A stretch of 64,000 nt of DNA, taken from Candidatus Kirkpatrickella diaphorinae (GTDB taxonomy: Bacteria > Pseudomonadota > Alphaproteobacteria > Acetobacterales > Acetobacteraceae). The DNA lies in assembly GCF_025736875.1 (NCBI RefSeq), contig NZ_CP107052.1:1228001-1292000 (forward strand). The letters run 5' to 3'. This document shows, piece by piece, positions 47,101 through 54,012 of this stretch. How positions within the stretch are numbered: the first letter of the stretch is position 1; the number at the start of each line of letters is the position of its first letter. Position numbers and translations under genes: made by a program. The notes beneath the pieces are model-generated. The model saw only the letters and a list, made by a program, of their open reading frames with translations, was not told the origin of the DNA and did not search any database.

Positions 47101-48330
47101 GACCAGATTTCCATCGCCCGAGAAGCCGAATTTTCCGAGGTCAACATTTGTGGAGGCCACGACCCTGGCGCCGCTTGTCAGGACGAACCTGGCATTGGCC
47201 TCAACCGTGTTATTATCCCAACCAATAACGTAATTGCCGGACATGACGCTCTCAACGTCGATCTTGAGACGCGCATTGGCATTAAGCACGATGACGCCCG
47301 TATCGCTCGTGGTGGCTGAACCGCCCTCGAGATAAACGGTGGACCCATTCAGCACCTGCGCCCACAGCTTATGCCCGTCCGCATTGCCATTGTCGTAATG
47401 GACGTCAGCTTCCTTGACGCTGCGTCCCGCGGCTGAAGCCGTCGTGTCAGGTTCCTGCCCTTTGAAGCTGTAGGAACCTTTTGGCTGAATGTAGAAATCG
47501 CCCGTGATGACAAAGGCACGGTCAATCGTCAGCGTGCCGGACGTGATATAGACGTTGAGGAAGCCGCTTCCGAAAATGATCTGGCCGCTCAGTTCAACCG
47601 TGCCTTTATCGCCGGTGAGAATATCGACTTCAGGATCATCCGTGCCAGCCTCGTTCGCGATCAGAACCGGCACGGATAGTAAAGTGTCGCTTTTGAACTC
47701 AGCTTTGGTGTCAACGATGGCGGGCATGAAAGTTAAGTTGGTGTCGCTCGGGACAGACGTGCCCAGCGCCTTGTTGATCCACTTCCAAGCCTGCGCTTTC
47801 GCCGAAAATGTAAATCCGAAGATCGTCCAGGTTTTCTTGTTGATGCCTTCCTTGGAATCGAGGCAGGTCTGATCGACATTGCCACTAAGACCAACCTTCA
47901 GCACACCCGTGTTAAAATACCACCCGGCAACGCCGTCCCACATTATTTTACCAGCGGGAAGCGCATTGGCATCAGGCACCGCCGGAGACAGGTTAACCGC
48001 ACTGACCCGACGCGACGCCATCAGCGCATCATCGACTTCCTTGACGTGGTCCGGCTTTGAATCGTGATCTTCCACGAATTTATCATCGGCGCGTGTTGTC
48101 TCATCTCCTGATGACGCGGCCACGTTGATCGGCGCTGTGCTCGGGGTATTTTGCGGCATTGATGCGCCGCCATCCTCGGATCGGTCCGTTGAAGAAAGCG
48201 CGCTGTCAGAGGCAGTCTTATCCGGCGTGCGGCCAGGCGGGAGCGCTGACGCGTTCTGATCGCGCTTTTCAACCGTCTTTTTGGACTTCCCTGTATCTTT
48301 CTGCGCCACTTCAAGATCCTTCAGAACCAA
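41158..48330 (-). CDS. giant duplicated beta-repeat (adhesin-like) protein with C-terminal Hint domain
   Basis: 2390 residues. Residues 1 to about 125 are charged and Ser/Asp-rich, with no Sec signal peptide. Two tandem copies of a unit of about 950 residues follow: copy 1 starts near residue 128 (KIMWDGVAGWYF), copy 2 near 1082 (TMTWDDARKWYF). They match block by block, for instance AAGRSVKEADVHY/AAGRSVKESDVQY and AGTTLMIM in both. Each copy is rich in short beta-helix-like SGGT/SGSG repeats as in AIDA-type adhesins. From C2041 (CFLSGTRIKTP) a Hint module begins, with the TxxH motif at T2121-H2124 (TSEH), followed by about 260 more residues. Function is unknown; a self-processing surface or secreted protein is inferred. 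The start is TTG 48330; GTG 48309, with AAGGA upstream, is an alternative. Confidence 0.85.
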   Translation of the reverse strand: MVLKDLEVAQKDTGKSKKTVEKRDQNASALPPGRTPDKTASDSALSSTDRSEDGGASMPQNTPSTAPINVAASSGDETTRADDKFVEDHDSKPDHVKEVDDALMASRRVSAVNLSPAVPDANALPAGKIMWDGVAGWYFNTGVLKVGLSGNVDQTCLDSKEGINKKTWTIFGFTFSAKAQAWKWINKALGTSVPSDTNLTFMPAIVDTKAEFKSDTLLSVPVLIANEAGTDDPEVDILTGDKGTVELSGQIIFGSGFLNVYITSGTLTIDRAFVITGDFYIQPKGSYSFKGQEPDTTASAAGRSVKEADVHYDNGNADGHKLWAQVLNGSTVYLEGGSATTSDTGVIVLNANARLKIDVESVMSGNYVIGWDNNTVEANARFVLTSGARVVASTNVDLGKFGFSGDGNLVITGDFWNGSSWQTSAVDFSDGATIGNLTIGYNPFFDQGIGSAQTVLGDASLKNLHARYGATAALSGTIKLSGNFFIGGGDDSTGEVDLAKDATLARPDGNEKGSVEIVNSLGVLKLEDSAKMNVPLKMDDGTVTCGDSDYFSDVNMLGGHFTCGKNDSFGSLTISGGTFDGTPSAAEDNILTVDKLTLTGGLLNAAYAYFKGETAVSGGTLSATSMKCDSALNVSGSGAVKLSGGTLADVTINSSGNSTIGASFTSLQLASGNTGTTTLTGADLPGLTVAGGTLKFSAQNVAVTSLSISGGHVTSDHNVTVNNLAVTNGDVKCAILKVGQSFSVSGGIVTADEIEYTADTLAITGSGAINLSNGVLKTVTVNSSADSTLGANITSLTLQTGDEGTVTLTGGTIETVTQQDGILDVTRTVTVKTLDISGGTTSISGTLVLSDSTVTIGKDANVTLDGGTLTFNHAGTYDMNGAFNVSKNGGRIDLGGSLAELNIKKGFDVKGALDIEGSGVVSLYGNVTGSDDADVINVHAGTTLMIMKDAVIKPKILMEAGSRISFEDTASASATIVCSDDAAQKGGVLHFADGGTTGLVEHINVTIENFKDGVQLDFDALHENGATFEKAYYLDGKIHVFYKETNQTTSKVEEHEIILEHVLGKNLYNNEALNASVLPDGTMTWDDARKWYFGLDSLKIKLSGRIDQKCLDSEHKGDSGGVNKMYWSTFGWHAYAREQAWNQVNDVLGTSYSRATNFDFLPIVKHIEVSYFNQMSTDMTVPILVASGNTSNNPIIKIDVSDKYSVTLSGQIIYGAGFLNVQITSGTLSISHAFCVKGDFYIYKSGIYHFSGGKPDTSASAAGRSVKESDVQYFNDNSGGNKLWAQILNGSTVYMEGGRAETGESGVIVLNSQARLKIEAESTLSGNYVIGWDYNTVEVSAKFILDSDAKIVASAAIDLGKYGYSGDGHVAVSGNYWDGSSNSWKTSSISFSDGASIGNLTVGYNPYYDQGLGSSKTAFGNTTRTNDQPRFGGLGTLAGSITLTGVISIGGGDNVSGEVDLSQNARISRPDNNDTGSIDVANNLGILKLADSVTLSVPLIVEDGKVTCGASDNISSLTLSGGTFTANSGTSESNQLTLATISQSGGSFDASWVKVTGDAAVSGGKFSASHVACNGALKVTGSGVVQLYNGSLGDVTISSSGDSSISASFTSLELLKDNSGTTSLGGSALSTISVAGGNLKLTADNVTVTTLTVSGGAVIDDNKSINVDTLNVSGGTLTFDGLVVTTKFTVTGGSVTVNTIKYTHDVLAISGSGQVDLKKGTLGAVTVNSSADSTFGTDMTSLTLLKGDTGTVTLNGGTIDKLTQADGTISVTDAVTVKALDLTGGTTKISGTLTFDGTSLIATPDASSDASIDFDGGSIVLKQNGSFSIGSKISVSSKGGTIDFGQSKAELDISGDMSVSGALDLKGDGVVKLFGTVTGGVTKDVINVGAGTTLMIMDGADISPMIKVAASGIVKLENGSLCTATVEISDEAAKLGCTIGFEEAIDPTQMETHIRVGIKNFGDGVKLDVEGLKQEGMTVKRAYYEAGKIHILYETASKSANARSSGLQELIFDHVSGKNLKDGQDLTVNPDGHGGTNIETCFLSGTRIKTPQGWRPVEELAPGDLVITYEDGAEVAAPVRWVGEGDVTCRADLPGDLAGYAVRIVKDAFGPGAPFEDVLVTSEHCVFVDGGLIPVRMLVNGGSIAYERELPTYRFHHFETEKHAIVSAAGLAVETYLDTGNRARFSAGHGVVGLRPKTVSALAAPLFVTREQVEPVCARLAGLDVCRERLVALPAAARAGAGVTMDADFHLLLPNGMALWPVSHREGGYVFNLPKDVDAVCLASRASRPCDVIGPYVDDRRVLGVLVGAVHLIGPQHIMEVTHHFTDDAPGWHGVEHPAARWTDGCAVLKLPSSEERGNFDFSLQIKLLQEGPYLTVTKADVTRPETAAA

Positions 48331-49126
48331 AGCGCCGCCTTTTGTGGATGTAGATTTTCAGAGCAACTTTACTGTCATCTGAAATAGCGGGAACGAAGCG
48401 ACTGTGCCGCAATCGCCCGCTCCACATTAGCGCCGCATCACCGATATTCTGCGTTATTCTACTATCCCGTTAAGTCAAAGTGAGAGACAAATTATTTAAA
48501 ATAAGGTTTACACGCTTGATCTGCCAATAAACCCGCAATTCATGATCTCCTATATGCGAGGTCATTAACATTTTTCTTATTGAACTCTGTTTTATCTTCT
48601 CTCGTTTTACTTGGGATGACTTTCGCCTCTCCACGCAGGAAAACGCTCCTTGCCAGATGAACTGACAGTGTCACCCGCCGCAGCCATGGTGATCGCATTC
48701 TGACGGCAGGTGGCGCAGCAGGTGCGCCTGACAGTCCAGCTTTGGCTGCGGCTGTTGAGATCACCCGGTGATGCCTGATCTTCATTTCATCAGAACCTGT
48801 CCGAACAATGTTTGCCTCCGCGCAGGACGGGGCCTTCGTAACGGCGACGCGTGATCATAATTTTCACCGGAAACGCGGCGTCGCTGGCTGACGAGGCCCT
48901 GCGCGCAGCGGCACATCGTTAACAAAGCTTGAAGCCGTTAAACCTTTTAAAGTTTCATTAAATTTGAGGGTTTTCAACGCACCATGAAGGGTTCAACGGC
49001 CCGGGATGTAGGCGAAACCGGCGTTCGATGTTCTACGAGTCTGATCACATTTGGGGCGCTCATGCCCTGCCGCCCATTACGGCGACTTGAGCAGTGCGCG
49101 ACAGCACGGCTCCCAGGTTCAAAAAA
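48331..49126. other. gene-poor region between the Hint protein gene and rpoD
   Basis: About 800 bp with no intact gene. The part next to 48330 (48440-48540) is AT-rich and probably contains the promoter of the giant gene; a TTGACT-like box lies at 48473-48478 on the minus strand without a convincing -10. A likely transposase remnant lies at 48660-48785, and 48900-48990 is again AT-rich. The rpoD terminator borders it on the right. Confidence 0.5.
48660..48785 (-). pseudogene. possible remnant of an IS21-type transposase N-terminal region
   Basis: The minus strand from 48785 encodes MKIRHHRVISTAAAKAGLS, which resembles the (Y)MKFRQT...AAAKAGFS helix-turn-helix segment of IS21-family IstA proteins as I remember them. 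After this the similarity seems to continue in another frame (AHLLRHLPSE, compare the DPRLPSQ that usually follows), implying a frameshift, and then stops. No second gene, terminal repeats or target duplication could be found. The identification rests on a short stretch. Confidence 0.3.
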
Positions 49127-49169
49127 GGCAAAAAAAAGCGCGACTCCCATGAACGGGAAGTCGCGCTTT
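49121..49169 (-). terminator. intrinsic terminator of rpoD
   Basis: The stem AAAGCGCGACTCCC (49135-49148) pairs with GGGAAGTCGCGCTTT (49155-49169) with one bulged base and a 6-nt loop. On the minus strand it is followed by two T-runs, and it begins 17 bp after the rpoD stop. Confidence 0.85.
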
Positions 49170-49185
49170 CTGGCAGATCATGCGG

Positions 49186-51153
49186 TCAGTTATCTTCGAG
49201 GAAGGACCTTAACTTCCGGCTGCGGCTGGGATGTTTCAATTTCCGCAGCGCTTTGGCCTCAATCTGACGGATACGCTCACGTGTCACGTTAAATTGCTGG
49301 CCCACTTCCTCAAGCGTGTGGTCGGTATTCATCCCGATGCCGAAGCGCATACGCAGGACACGCTCCTCACGCGGCGTCAATGACGCGAGCACGCGCGTGG
49401 TCGCCTCGCGCAAGTTGGTCTGGATGGCTGCGTCCAAAGGTATGACCGCTGTCTTATCCTCGATGAAATCACCGAGATGGCTGTCCTCTTCATCACCAAT
49501 CGGCGTTTCGAGTGAAATCGGCTCTTTCGCAATTTTGAGGACTTTCCGCACCTTCTCAAGCGGCATACCCAGTTTTTCAGCAAGTTCCTCCGGGGCCGGC
49601 TCACGCCCGATTTCATGCAGCATCTGGCGTGATGTGCGGACAAGCTTGTTAATCGTCTCAATCATATGGACCGGGATACGGATCGTCCGCGCCTGGTCCG
49701 CGATCGAACGCGTAATGGCCTGACGGATCCACCAGGTCGCGTAGGTGGAAAATTTATAGCCGCGGCGATATTCAAATTTATCGACGGCCTTCATCAGGCC
49801 GATATTGCCCTCCTGAATAAGATCCAGGAATTGCAGCCCGCGATTGGTGTATTTCTTCGCAATCGAAATGACGAGACGCAGGTTGGCCTCAATCATCTCC
49901 TTCTTGGCCCGTGTCGTATCGCGCTCCCCACGTGAGACCACGGCATAAACCCGGCGGAACTCACTGACAGGCAGGCCGGTATGATGCGACAGCTCCGCCA
50001 CCTGCGCACGCAGCTCGGCAATCCGGGCATAGTGACGGGTGGTCAGGTTCTTCCAGGCTTTGGAGGAAAGGGCGGAGACAGTGTCAAGCCAGTTCGGATC
50101 AAGCTCGCGTCCGCGATATTTGGCAAGGAAATCATCCCGCGTCACGCGGCAGCTTTCCGCGAGGCGCAGCATCTGCCCTTCCAGACTGTTGAGGCGCTGG
50201 AATTGCGACTTCAGATGCGTGACCAGTTCCTCGATACCATTATTATGGAGTCTGACCTGCTCAACCATTGAAACGAGCCTGTGGCGGACATCCTCATATT
50301 CTTTTTCCTGCTTCGTGGATATGGCCTCGCCACGGGTCATATTCTCAATGCGGTCAACCTGAAGGCTGCGCAAATGATGGTATAGCGGCTCAATCGCCTC
50401 AAATGTCGCCAGGATTTCCGGCTTCAGTTTTTCCTCAAGGGCGGAAAGGGACAGGCCAGCGCCATCACCCTCGCCGGTTTCCTCACCGCCACCATTTTCA
50501 TCGAGGGACTCTTCCGCGTCATCCTCATCGTCACTGGTGCTTTCTTTATCGTCCGCGCCAGCTTCCTCCGTCGGTCCATCATCTGTCTGGCTTGCTTCCA
50601 GATCGACAATTTCACGCAAAAGCATCTCACCTGCTTTGAGGCGCTCATGCCACGAGATGATGGCGCGGAACGTCAGGGGGCTTTCACACAGCCCGCCAAT
50701 CATTTCATCCCGACCCGCCTCAATGCGTTTGGCAATGGCGATCTCCCCCTCGCGGGAGAGAAGCTCCACCGCCCCCATTTCACGCAGGTACATTCGCACC
50801 GGGTCATCCGTGCGACCCGCACTTTCACTGACATTACCTGTCTGCGCTTCTTCAGCTTCCTCAGACTCGTCCTGCTCTTCAACCTGGGTTTCGGCTTCCT
50901 CGGAATCGTCGCTTTCTTCATTATCGACGACCTGAATGCCCATTTCCGACAGGTTGGCCATGACGTCCTCAATCTGCTCGGACGACATCTGCTCTTGCGG
51001 GAGGACGGTATTGAGTTCATCAAACGTGATGTGTCCACGCTCGCGCCCTTTGGCGATCAGCCTCTTGACAGACGCAGGCAGAGTATCAAGAACGTTATTA
51101 TCGTTGTCCTGATCCTGAACTCTCTCGGCCGTGCTGGCTGTTTTCGTCGCCAT
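49186..51153 (-). CDS. rpoD: primary RNA polymerase sigma factor RpoD (sigma-70)
   Basis: 655 residues with the full group-1 architecture: region 1.1 near residues 25-85, region 1.2 ([17 protein letters not shown]), a long non-conserved insert, then 2.1-2.4 with [34 protein letters not shown] and [12 protein letters not shown], 3.0-3.2 and a 4.2 helix-turn-helix ([22 protein letters not shown]). Two very acidic stretches sit before region 1.2 ([18 protein letters not shown]) and in the insert ([19 protein letters not shown]). ATG 51153 has GGGAG 7 nt upstream. dnaG lies 270 bp upstream on the same strand, with a likely rpoD promoter between. Confidence 0.97.
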   Translation of the reverse strand: MATKTASTAERVQDQDNDNNVLDTLPASVKRLIAKGRERGHITFDELNTVLPQEQMSSEQIEDVMANLSEMGIQVVDNEESDDSEEAETQVEEQDESEEAEEAQTGNVSESAGRTDDPVRMYLREMGAVELLSREGEIAIAKRIEAGRDEMIGGLCESPLTFRAIISWHERLKAGEMLLREIVDLEASQTDDGPTEEAGADDKESTSDDEDDAEESLDENGGGEETGEGDGAGLSLSALEEKLKPEILATFEAIEPLYHHLRSLQVDRIENMTRGEAISTKQEKEYEDVRHRLVSMVEQVRLHNNGIEELVTHLKSQFQRLNSLEGQMLRLAESCRVTRDDFLAKYRGRELDPNWLDTVSALSSKAWKNLTTRHYARIAELRAQVAELSHHTGLPVSEFRRVYAVVSRGERDTTRAKKEMIEANLRLVISIAKKYTNRGLQFLDLIQEGNIGLMKAVDKFEYRRGYKFSTYATWWIRQAITRSIADQARTIRIPVHMIETINKLVRTSRQMLHEIGREPAPEELAEKLGMPLEKVRKVLKIAKEPISLETPIGDEEDSHLGDFIEDKTAVIPLDAAIQTNLREATTRVLASLTPREERVLRMRFGIGMNTDHTLEEVGQQFNVTRERIRQIEAKALRKLKHPSRSRKLRSFLEDN

Positions 51154-51354
51154 TCGATACTCCCATATCCCGCCTTCGCCATCAAATATGCGGTCCCCAA
51201 ACCCTCGGAAAGCACTACGCCCACCGCACAGCGCAACGCGGCACGTGCGGCAGGTTCAGAGTTTTCTCCGTGATATGCGATTCACCCGCAACCTTGGCAG
51301 CGTGCAGGTGGGCTATCCGAGCCTTGAAGTCAAGGGCTACGAGGAATGTTCCGC

Positions 51355-51403
51355 ATTATAAGTTTAAATTATGCATCGCGGAACCTCTTTGATGATCAAA
51401 GAG
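51355..51403 (-). promoter_or_regulatory. candidate rpoD promoter with adjacent 19-bp palindrome
   Basis: On the minus strand a perfect TATAAT sits at 51360-51355; 17 bp upstream the -35 position (51383-51378) reads TTCCGC, a poor match. Immediately upstream of that is a perfect palindrome, CTCTTTGAT-G-ATCAAAGAG (51385-51403), without a T-run, located 21 bp past the dnaG stop. It looks more like a protein-binding site than a terminator. Confidence 0.45.
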
Positions 51404-51423
51404 AGTTGGTTTGACATTCCTCG

Positions 51424-53265
51424 TCAGATGTCGTCCGGTGGTTCCCCCGCCTTCAGCCGTTCAAGCACGGTAAGCCGGGCCTTCAGGGCGTCGGGAAAAG
51501 TTTTCAGAGTGGCGTCGCTCAAGGCCGCCGCGACGTCCTTCCGCACCTCCTGACTGAAAGCGGGAAAATTGACCAGGCCGTAAAAATGCCACCAGCGCTC
51601 CGGTGCGTTGATGACAAGCAGGGAGTCATCATTATCCCGGCGTGAACGGGCGCGGGCATCATATTTGTCTAATAAAGCACGGCCAAACTGAGCACATCGG
51701 GCCATGGCCTCTTGCGCTTCACCCTCAGACTCAAACCAAGCAATCGGGGAGGTCGATGTTTCTCCCGATAAATGACGCCGCTCTGCATGAAATTCGAGGA
51801 GCCCCTCCCTCAGCAGGGCAAGGTCAGGCGGCAAATCCAGAGTGCTATAGGCTTGCTCGACATCGTCCAGCAAAGCGGGGTGTCGGAGGAGGATTTCCGT
51901 CAAAATATCGAGGCGCGCCGCATTCCCTTGCTGCACCACGGAATTAACCGGCAGATCAATGGTCCTGGAAGCGAGGTTTTTTGTCCGGGCGCGCCCCGGG
52001 GACGGCGCGGATCGGAAACTCTCGAAAACCTTATCGCGCCATGACCGGCGATATTCGTAACCCAGCGTCTTGTCGGAAATCTTCTCCGCCGCGGCATCAA
52101 GGCGCTGCCGCAAAGCGGCCCGTTGCTCCGGCACCCGGCCGTCACATCCTTGCCGCAATAACATGAAAATCTCATCATGCAGGGAGTGAGACCGGGCGAG
52201 CACGTCCTTCATCGCATTCGGCCCGTGATTTTTGATCAGGCTGTCAGGATCCTCCCCCTGCGGCAATCGGCAAAAACGCAGCGTCCTGTCGGCGCGCAGC
52301 ATCGGAAGGGCGAGTTCAGCAACACGCAGGGAGGCCCGGCTGCCCGCCGCATCGCCATCCAGGCAGATGATGGGCGATGATGATTCCCGCCACATCAGAT
52401 CGATCTGCTCGGCGGTCACGGCGGTGCCCAGCGGCGCGACGCCCGCCGTGAAACCAGCCTGGGACAGGGCGATCACATCCATATAACCTTCGACGACCAG
52501 AAGGTCCTTCTTGTCCTTCAGGACCGCCTGACGCGCATTATGAAGATTATATAAAGTGCGTTTTTTAGAGAAAAGTGGCGTTTCCGTCCCATTCACATAT
52601 TTCGGCTGCGCCTGCCCCATCGCGCGACCGCCAAATGAGATCACCGCGCCGCGCCGGTCATGAATCGGGAAAATGATGCGGGAAAAAAATGCCGCCCCCC
52701 CCTTCTCGGTTCTTAAAAGCCCGGCTTTGAAAATATCCCTCTCATTATGGCCCGATTTTTTGAGATGACTGACGAGCGCGCCATGATCCGCATCCGCCCA
52801 GCCCAACCCGAAATGATCAATCGTGGCCTGCGTCAAACCGCGCTCCCGCAAGTAGGCACGCGCATGACGGGCCGCGTTGCCGGTCAAGGCCTTCCGGTAA
52901 AATTGTGCGGCCTCGGACAGAATATCCCGTAAGCGGGTGGACTCCTCTGACCTTTCAACCGCACCCGCATCCGGTTTCGGCATGTCGAGCCCGGCCTCCG
53001 CCGCCAGGGCCGCAACCGCTTCGGGGAAGGAAAGCCCCTCACTCTGCATGACGAAACTGAAGATATCGCCATGCACACCGCAGCCATAGCAATGGAAGTG
53101 ATCATCATAAATATGGAAGGAGGGCGTCTTTTCCCCATGGAAAGGGCAGCACGCCTTCCATTGATTGCCGGAGCGCTCCAGTTTCGTGCGGCGCCCGATG
53201 ACGCTGCGCAAAGGGATGGCGTCCCTGATGTCATCAAGAAATTTAGGCTCAAAAACGAGCGCCAT
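51424..53265 (-). CDS. dnaG: DNA primase
   Basis: 613 residues. An N-terminal CHC2 zinc-binding domain (CCPFHGEKTPSFHIYDD, then CYGCGVHGD, residues about 39-68) precedes the TOPRIM RNA-polymerase core (LLVVEGYMDVIAL and ICLDGDAAGSRAS with acidic metal ligands), and a C-terminal DnaB-interaction domain follows. The start MALVFEPKFLDDIRDAIPL is typical. It makes RNA primers at the replication fork. A proline/arginine-rich linker (APSPGRARTKNLA) separates the core from the C-terminal domain. Confidence 0.96.
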   Translation of the reverse strand: MALVFEPKFLDDIRDAIPLRSVIGRRTKLERSGNQWKACCPFHGEKTPSFHIYDDHFHCYGCGVHGDIFSFVMQSEGLSFPEAVAALAAEAGLDMPKPDAGAVERSEESTRLRDILSEAAQFYRKALTGNAARHARAYLRERGLTQATIDHFGLGWADADHGALVSHLKKSGHNERDIFKAGLLRTEKGGAAFFSRIIFPIHDRRGAVISFGGRAMGQAQPKYVNGTETPLFSKKRTLYNLHNARQAVLKDKKDLLVVEGYMDVIALSQAGFTAGVAPLGTAVTAEQIDLMWRESSSPIICLDGDAAGSRASLRVAELALPMLRADRTLRFCRLPQGEDPDSLIKNHGPNAMKDVLARSHSLHDEIFMLLRQGCDGRVPEQRAALRQRLDAAAEKISDKTLGYEYRRSWRDKVFESFRSAPSPGRARTKNLASRTIDLPVNSVVQQGNAARLDILTEILLRHPALLDDVEQAYSTLDLPPDLALLREGLLEFHAERRHLSGETSTSPIAWFESEGEAQEAMARCAQFGRALLDKYDARARSRRDNDDSLLVINAPERWWHFYGLVNFPAFSQEVRKDVAAALSDATLKTFPDALKARLTVLERLKAGEPPDDI

Positions 53266-53376
53266 TATGCCTCAGAGCCTGACATGAATTTTCCCCCGCA
53301 ACGTCACGCCGTGCATACCCTCCTGCATGGTAACGCGGCATCACACTGACTCGATTTGCCTGAAGGCGTAACGCGC

Positions 53377-53829
53377 TCACCCCAGCTTCGCCTTTACCAA
53401 TACGCTCATTTTCCCCATATCGAGTTGCGCACCGTGTTGCGCCCGCAACCAGCTCATGACGTTTTTAAGGTCTTTGACCGAATGCGCGCCCGTCTCGGAC
53501 AGCGCTTTCTGCACGATGATCTCCAGATCCGCATCACTCAGCGGCGGCGGCAGGTAATGCTCGATCGTCGCAATTTCAGCCTCTTCCTTCTCGGCCAGTT
53601 CGGGCCGGTCACCTTGACGATAAAGCGCGGCGGATTCACGCCGGGATTTAATCATGGAACGCAGCGCCGACAGCATCGTCCCCTCATCCAATGCTGCATC
53701 TTTCGCCCGTAATTCAATATCGAGATCCTTGAACCTGCTGGTGATGGCGCGAAGCTGCGCAACCCGCGTCATATCCCGCGCCTTCATGGCGGTTTTGAGG
53801 TCCTCGTTAATCCGGTCTCTTAGCGACAT
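53377..53829 (-). CDS. GatB/YqeY domain protein
   Basis: 150 residues from ATG 53829, which has an excellent GGGAGG 7 nt upstream; a longer frame extends across the promoter region and is not used. It is a YqeY-like protein with MSLRDRINEDLKTAMKARD at the start, LRSMIKSRRESAALYRQGDRPELAEKE-type helices and a C-terminal tRNA-binding-like GatB/YqeY helical domain (VMSWLRAQHGAQLDMGKMS). These resemble the tRNA-interacting tail of the GatB amidotransferase, but their role is unknown. It precedes dnaG on the same strand by 111 bp, an adjacency seen in many bacteria. Confidence 0.92.
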   Translation of the reverse strand: MSLRDRINEDLKTAMKARDMTRVAQLRAITSRFKDLDIELRAKDAALDEGTMLSALRSMIKSRRESAALYRQGDRPELAEKEEAEIATIEHYLPPPLSDADLEIIVQKALSETGAHSVKDLKNVMSWLRAQHGAQLDMGKMSVLVKAKLG

Positions 53830-53896
53830 ATTTCGGCCTCCCATCATGCCGTTTTCCATGAAATCCAATGAAGGCTTATCCCAGAAGCATCGTCGA

Positions 53897-53911
53897 GGGA
53901 ATAAATTTCCC
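53897..53911. promoter_or_regulatory. inverted repeat site 1 (GGGAA-N5-TTCCC) in the yqeY/carA intergenic region
   Basis: GGGAA (53897-53901), spacer TAAAT and TTCCC (53907-53911). It has the same arm sequence and spacer length as the site at 53937-53951, centre to centre 40 bp. It lies on the yqeY side of the divergent region. Confidence 0.55.
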
Positions 53912-53935
53912 ACCTCTTTCGCAGCCGACACCGAG

Positions 53936-53952
53936 TGGGAAAAAACTTCCCA
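53936..53952. promoter_or_regulatory. inverted repeat site 2 (TGGGAA-N5-TTCCCA) overlapping the carA -35 box
   Basis: TGGGAA (53936-53941), spacer AAAAC and TTCCCA (53947-53952): perfect 6-bp arms. Its right arm coincides with the proposed carA -35 hexamer. A further GGGAA half-site at 54002-54006 covers the carA ribosome binding site. Confidence 0.6.
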
Positions 53953-53975
53953 AACACATTTTACCCAATTATATA
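53947..53975 (+). promoter_or_regulatory. candidate carA promoter
   Basis: -35 TTCCCA (53947-53952, four of six consensus bases), exactly 17 bp of spacer, and -10 TATATA (53970-53975, with TATAAG in the same stretch). Predicted start of transcription is near 53982, giving a leader of about 30 nt before the carA ATG. Confidence 0.5.
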
Positions 53976-54012
53976 AGTCGGTGCAGATGTAGATGTAAAA
54001 AGGGAATGCGCC

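Noticed and set aside
49100-49125. GGTTCAAA stretch resembling a tRNA T-loop near the rpoD terminator
   Set aside because: No acceptor stem or anticodon arm can be folded around it.
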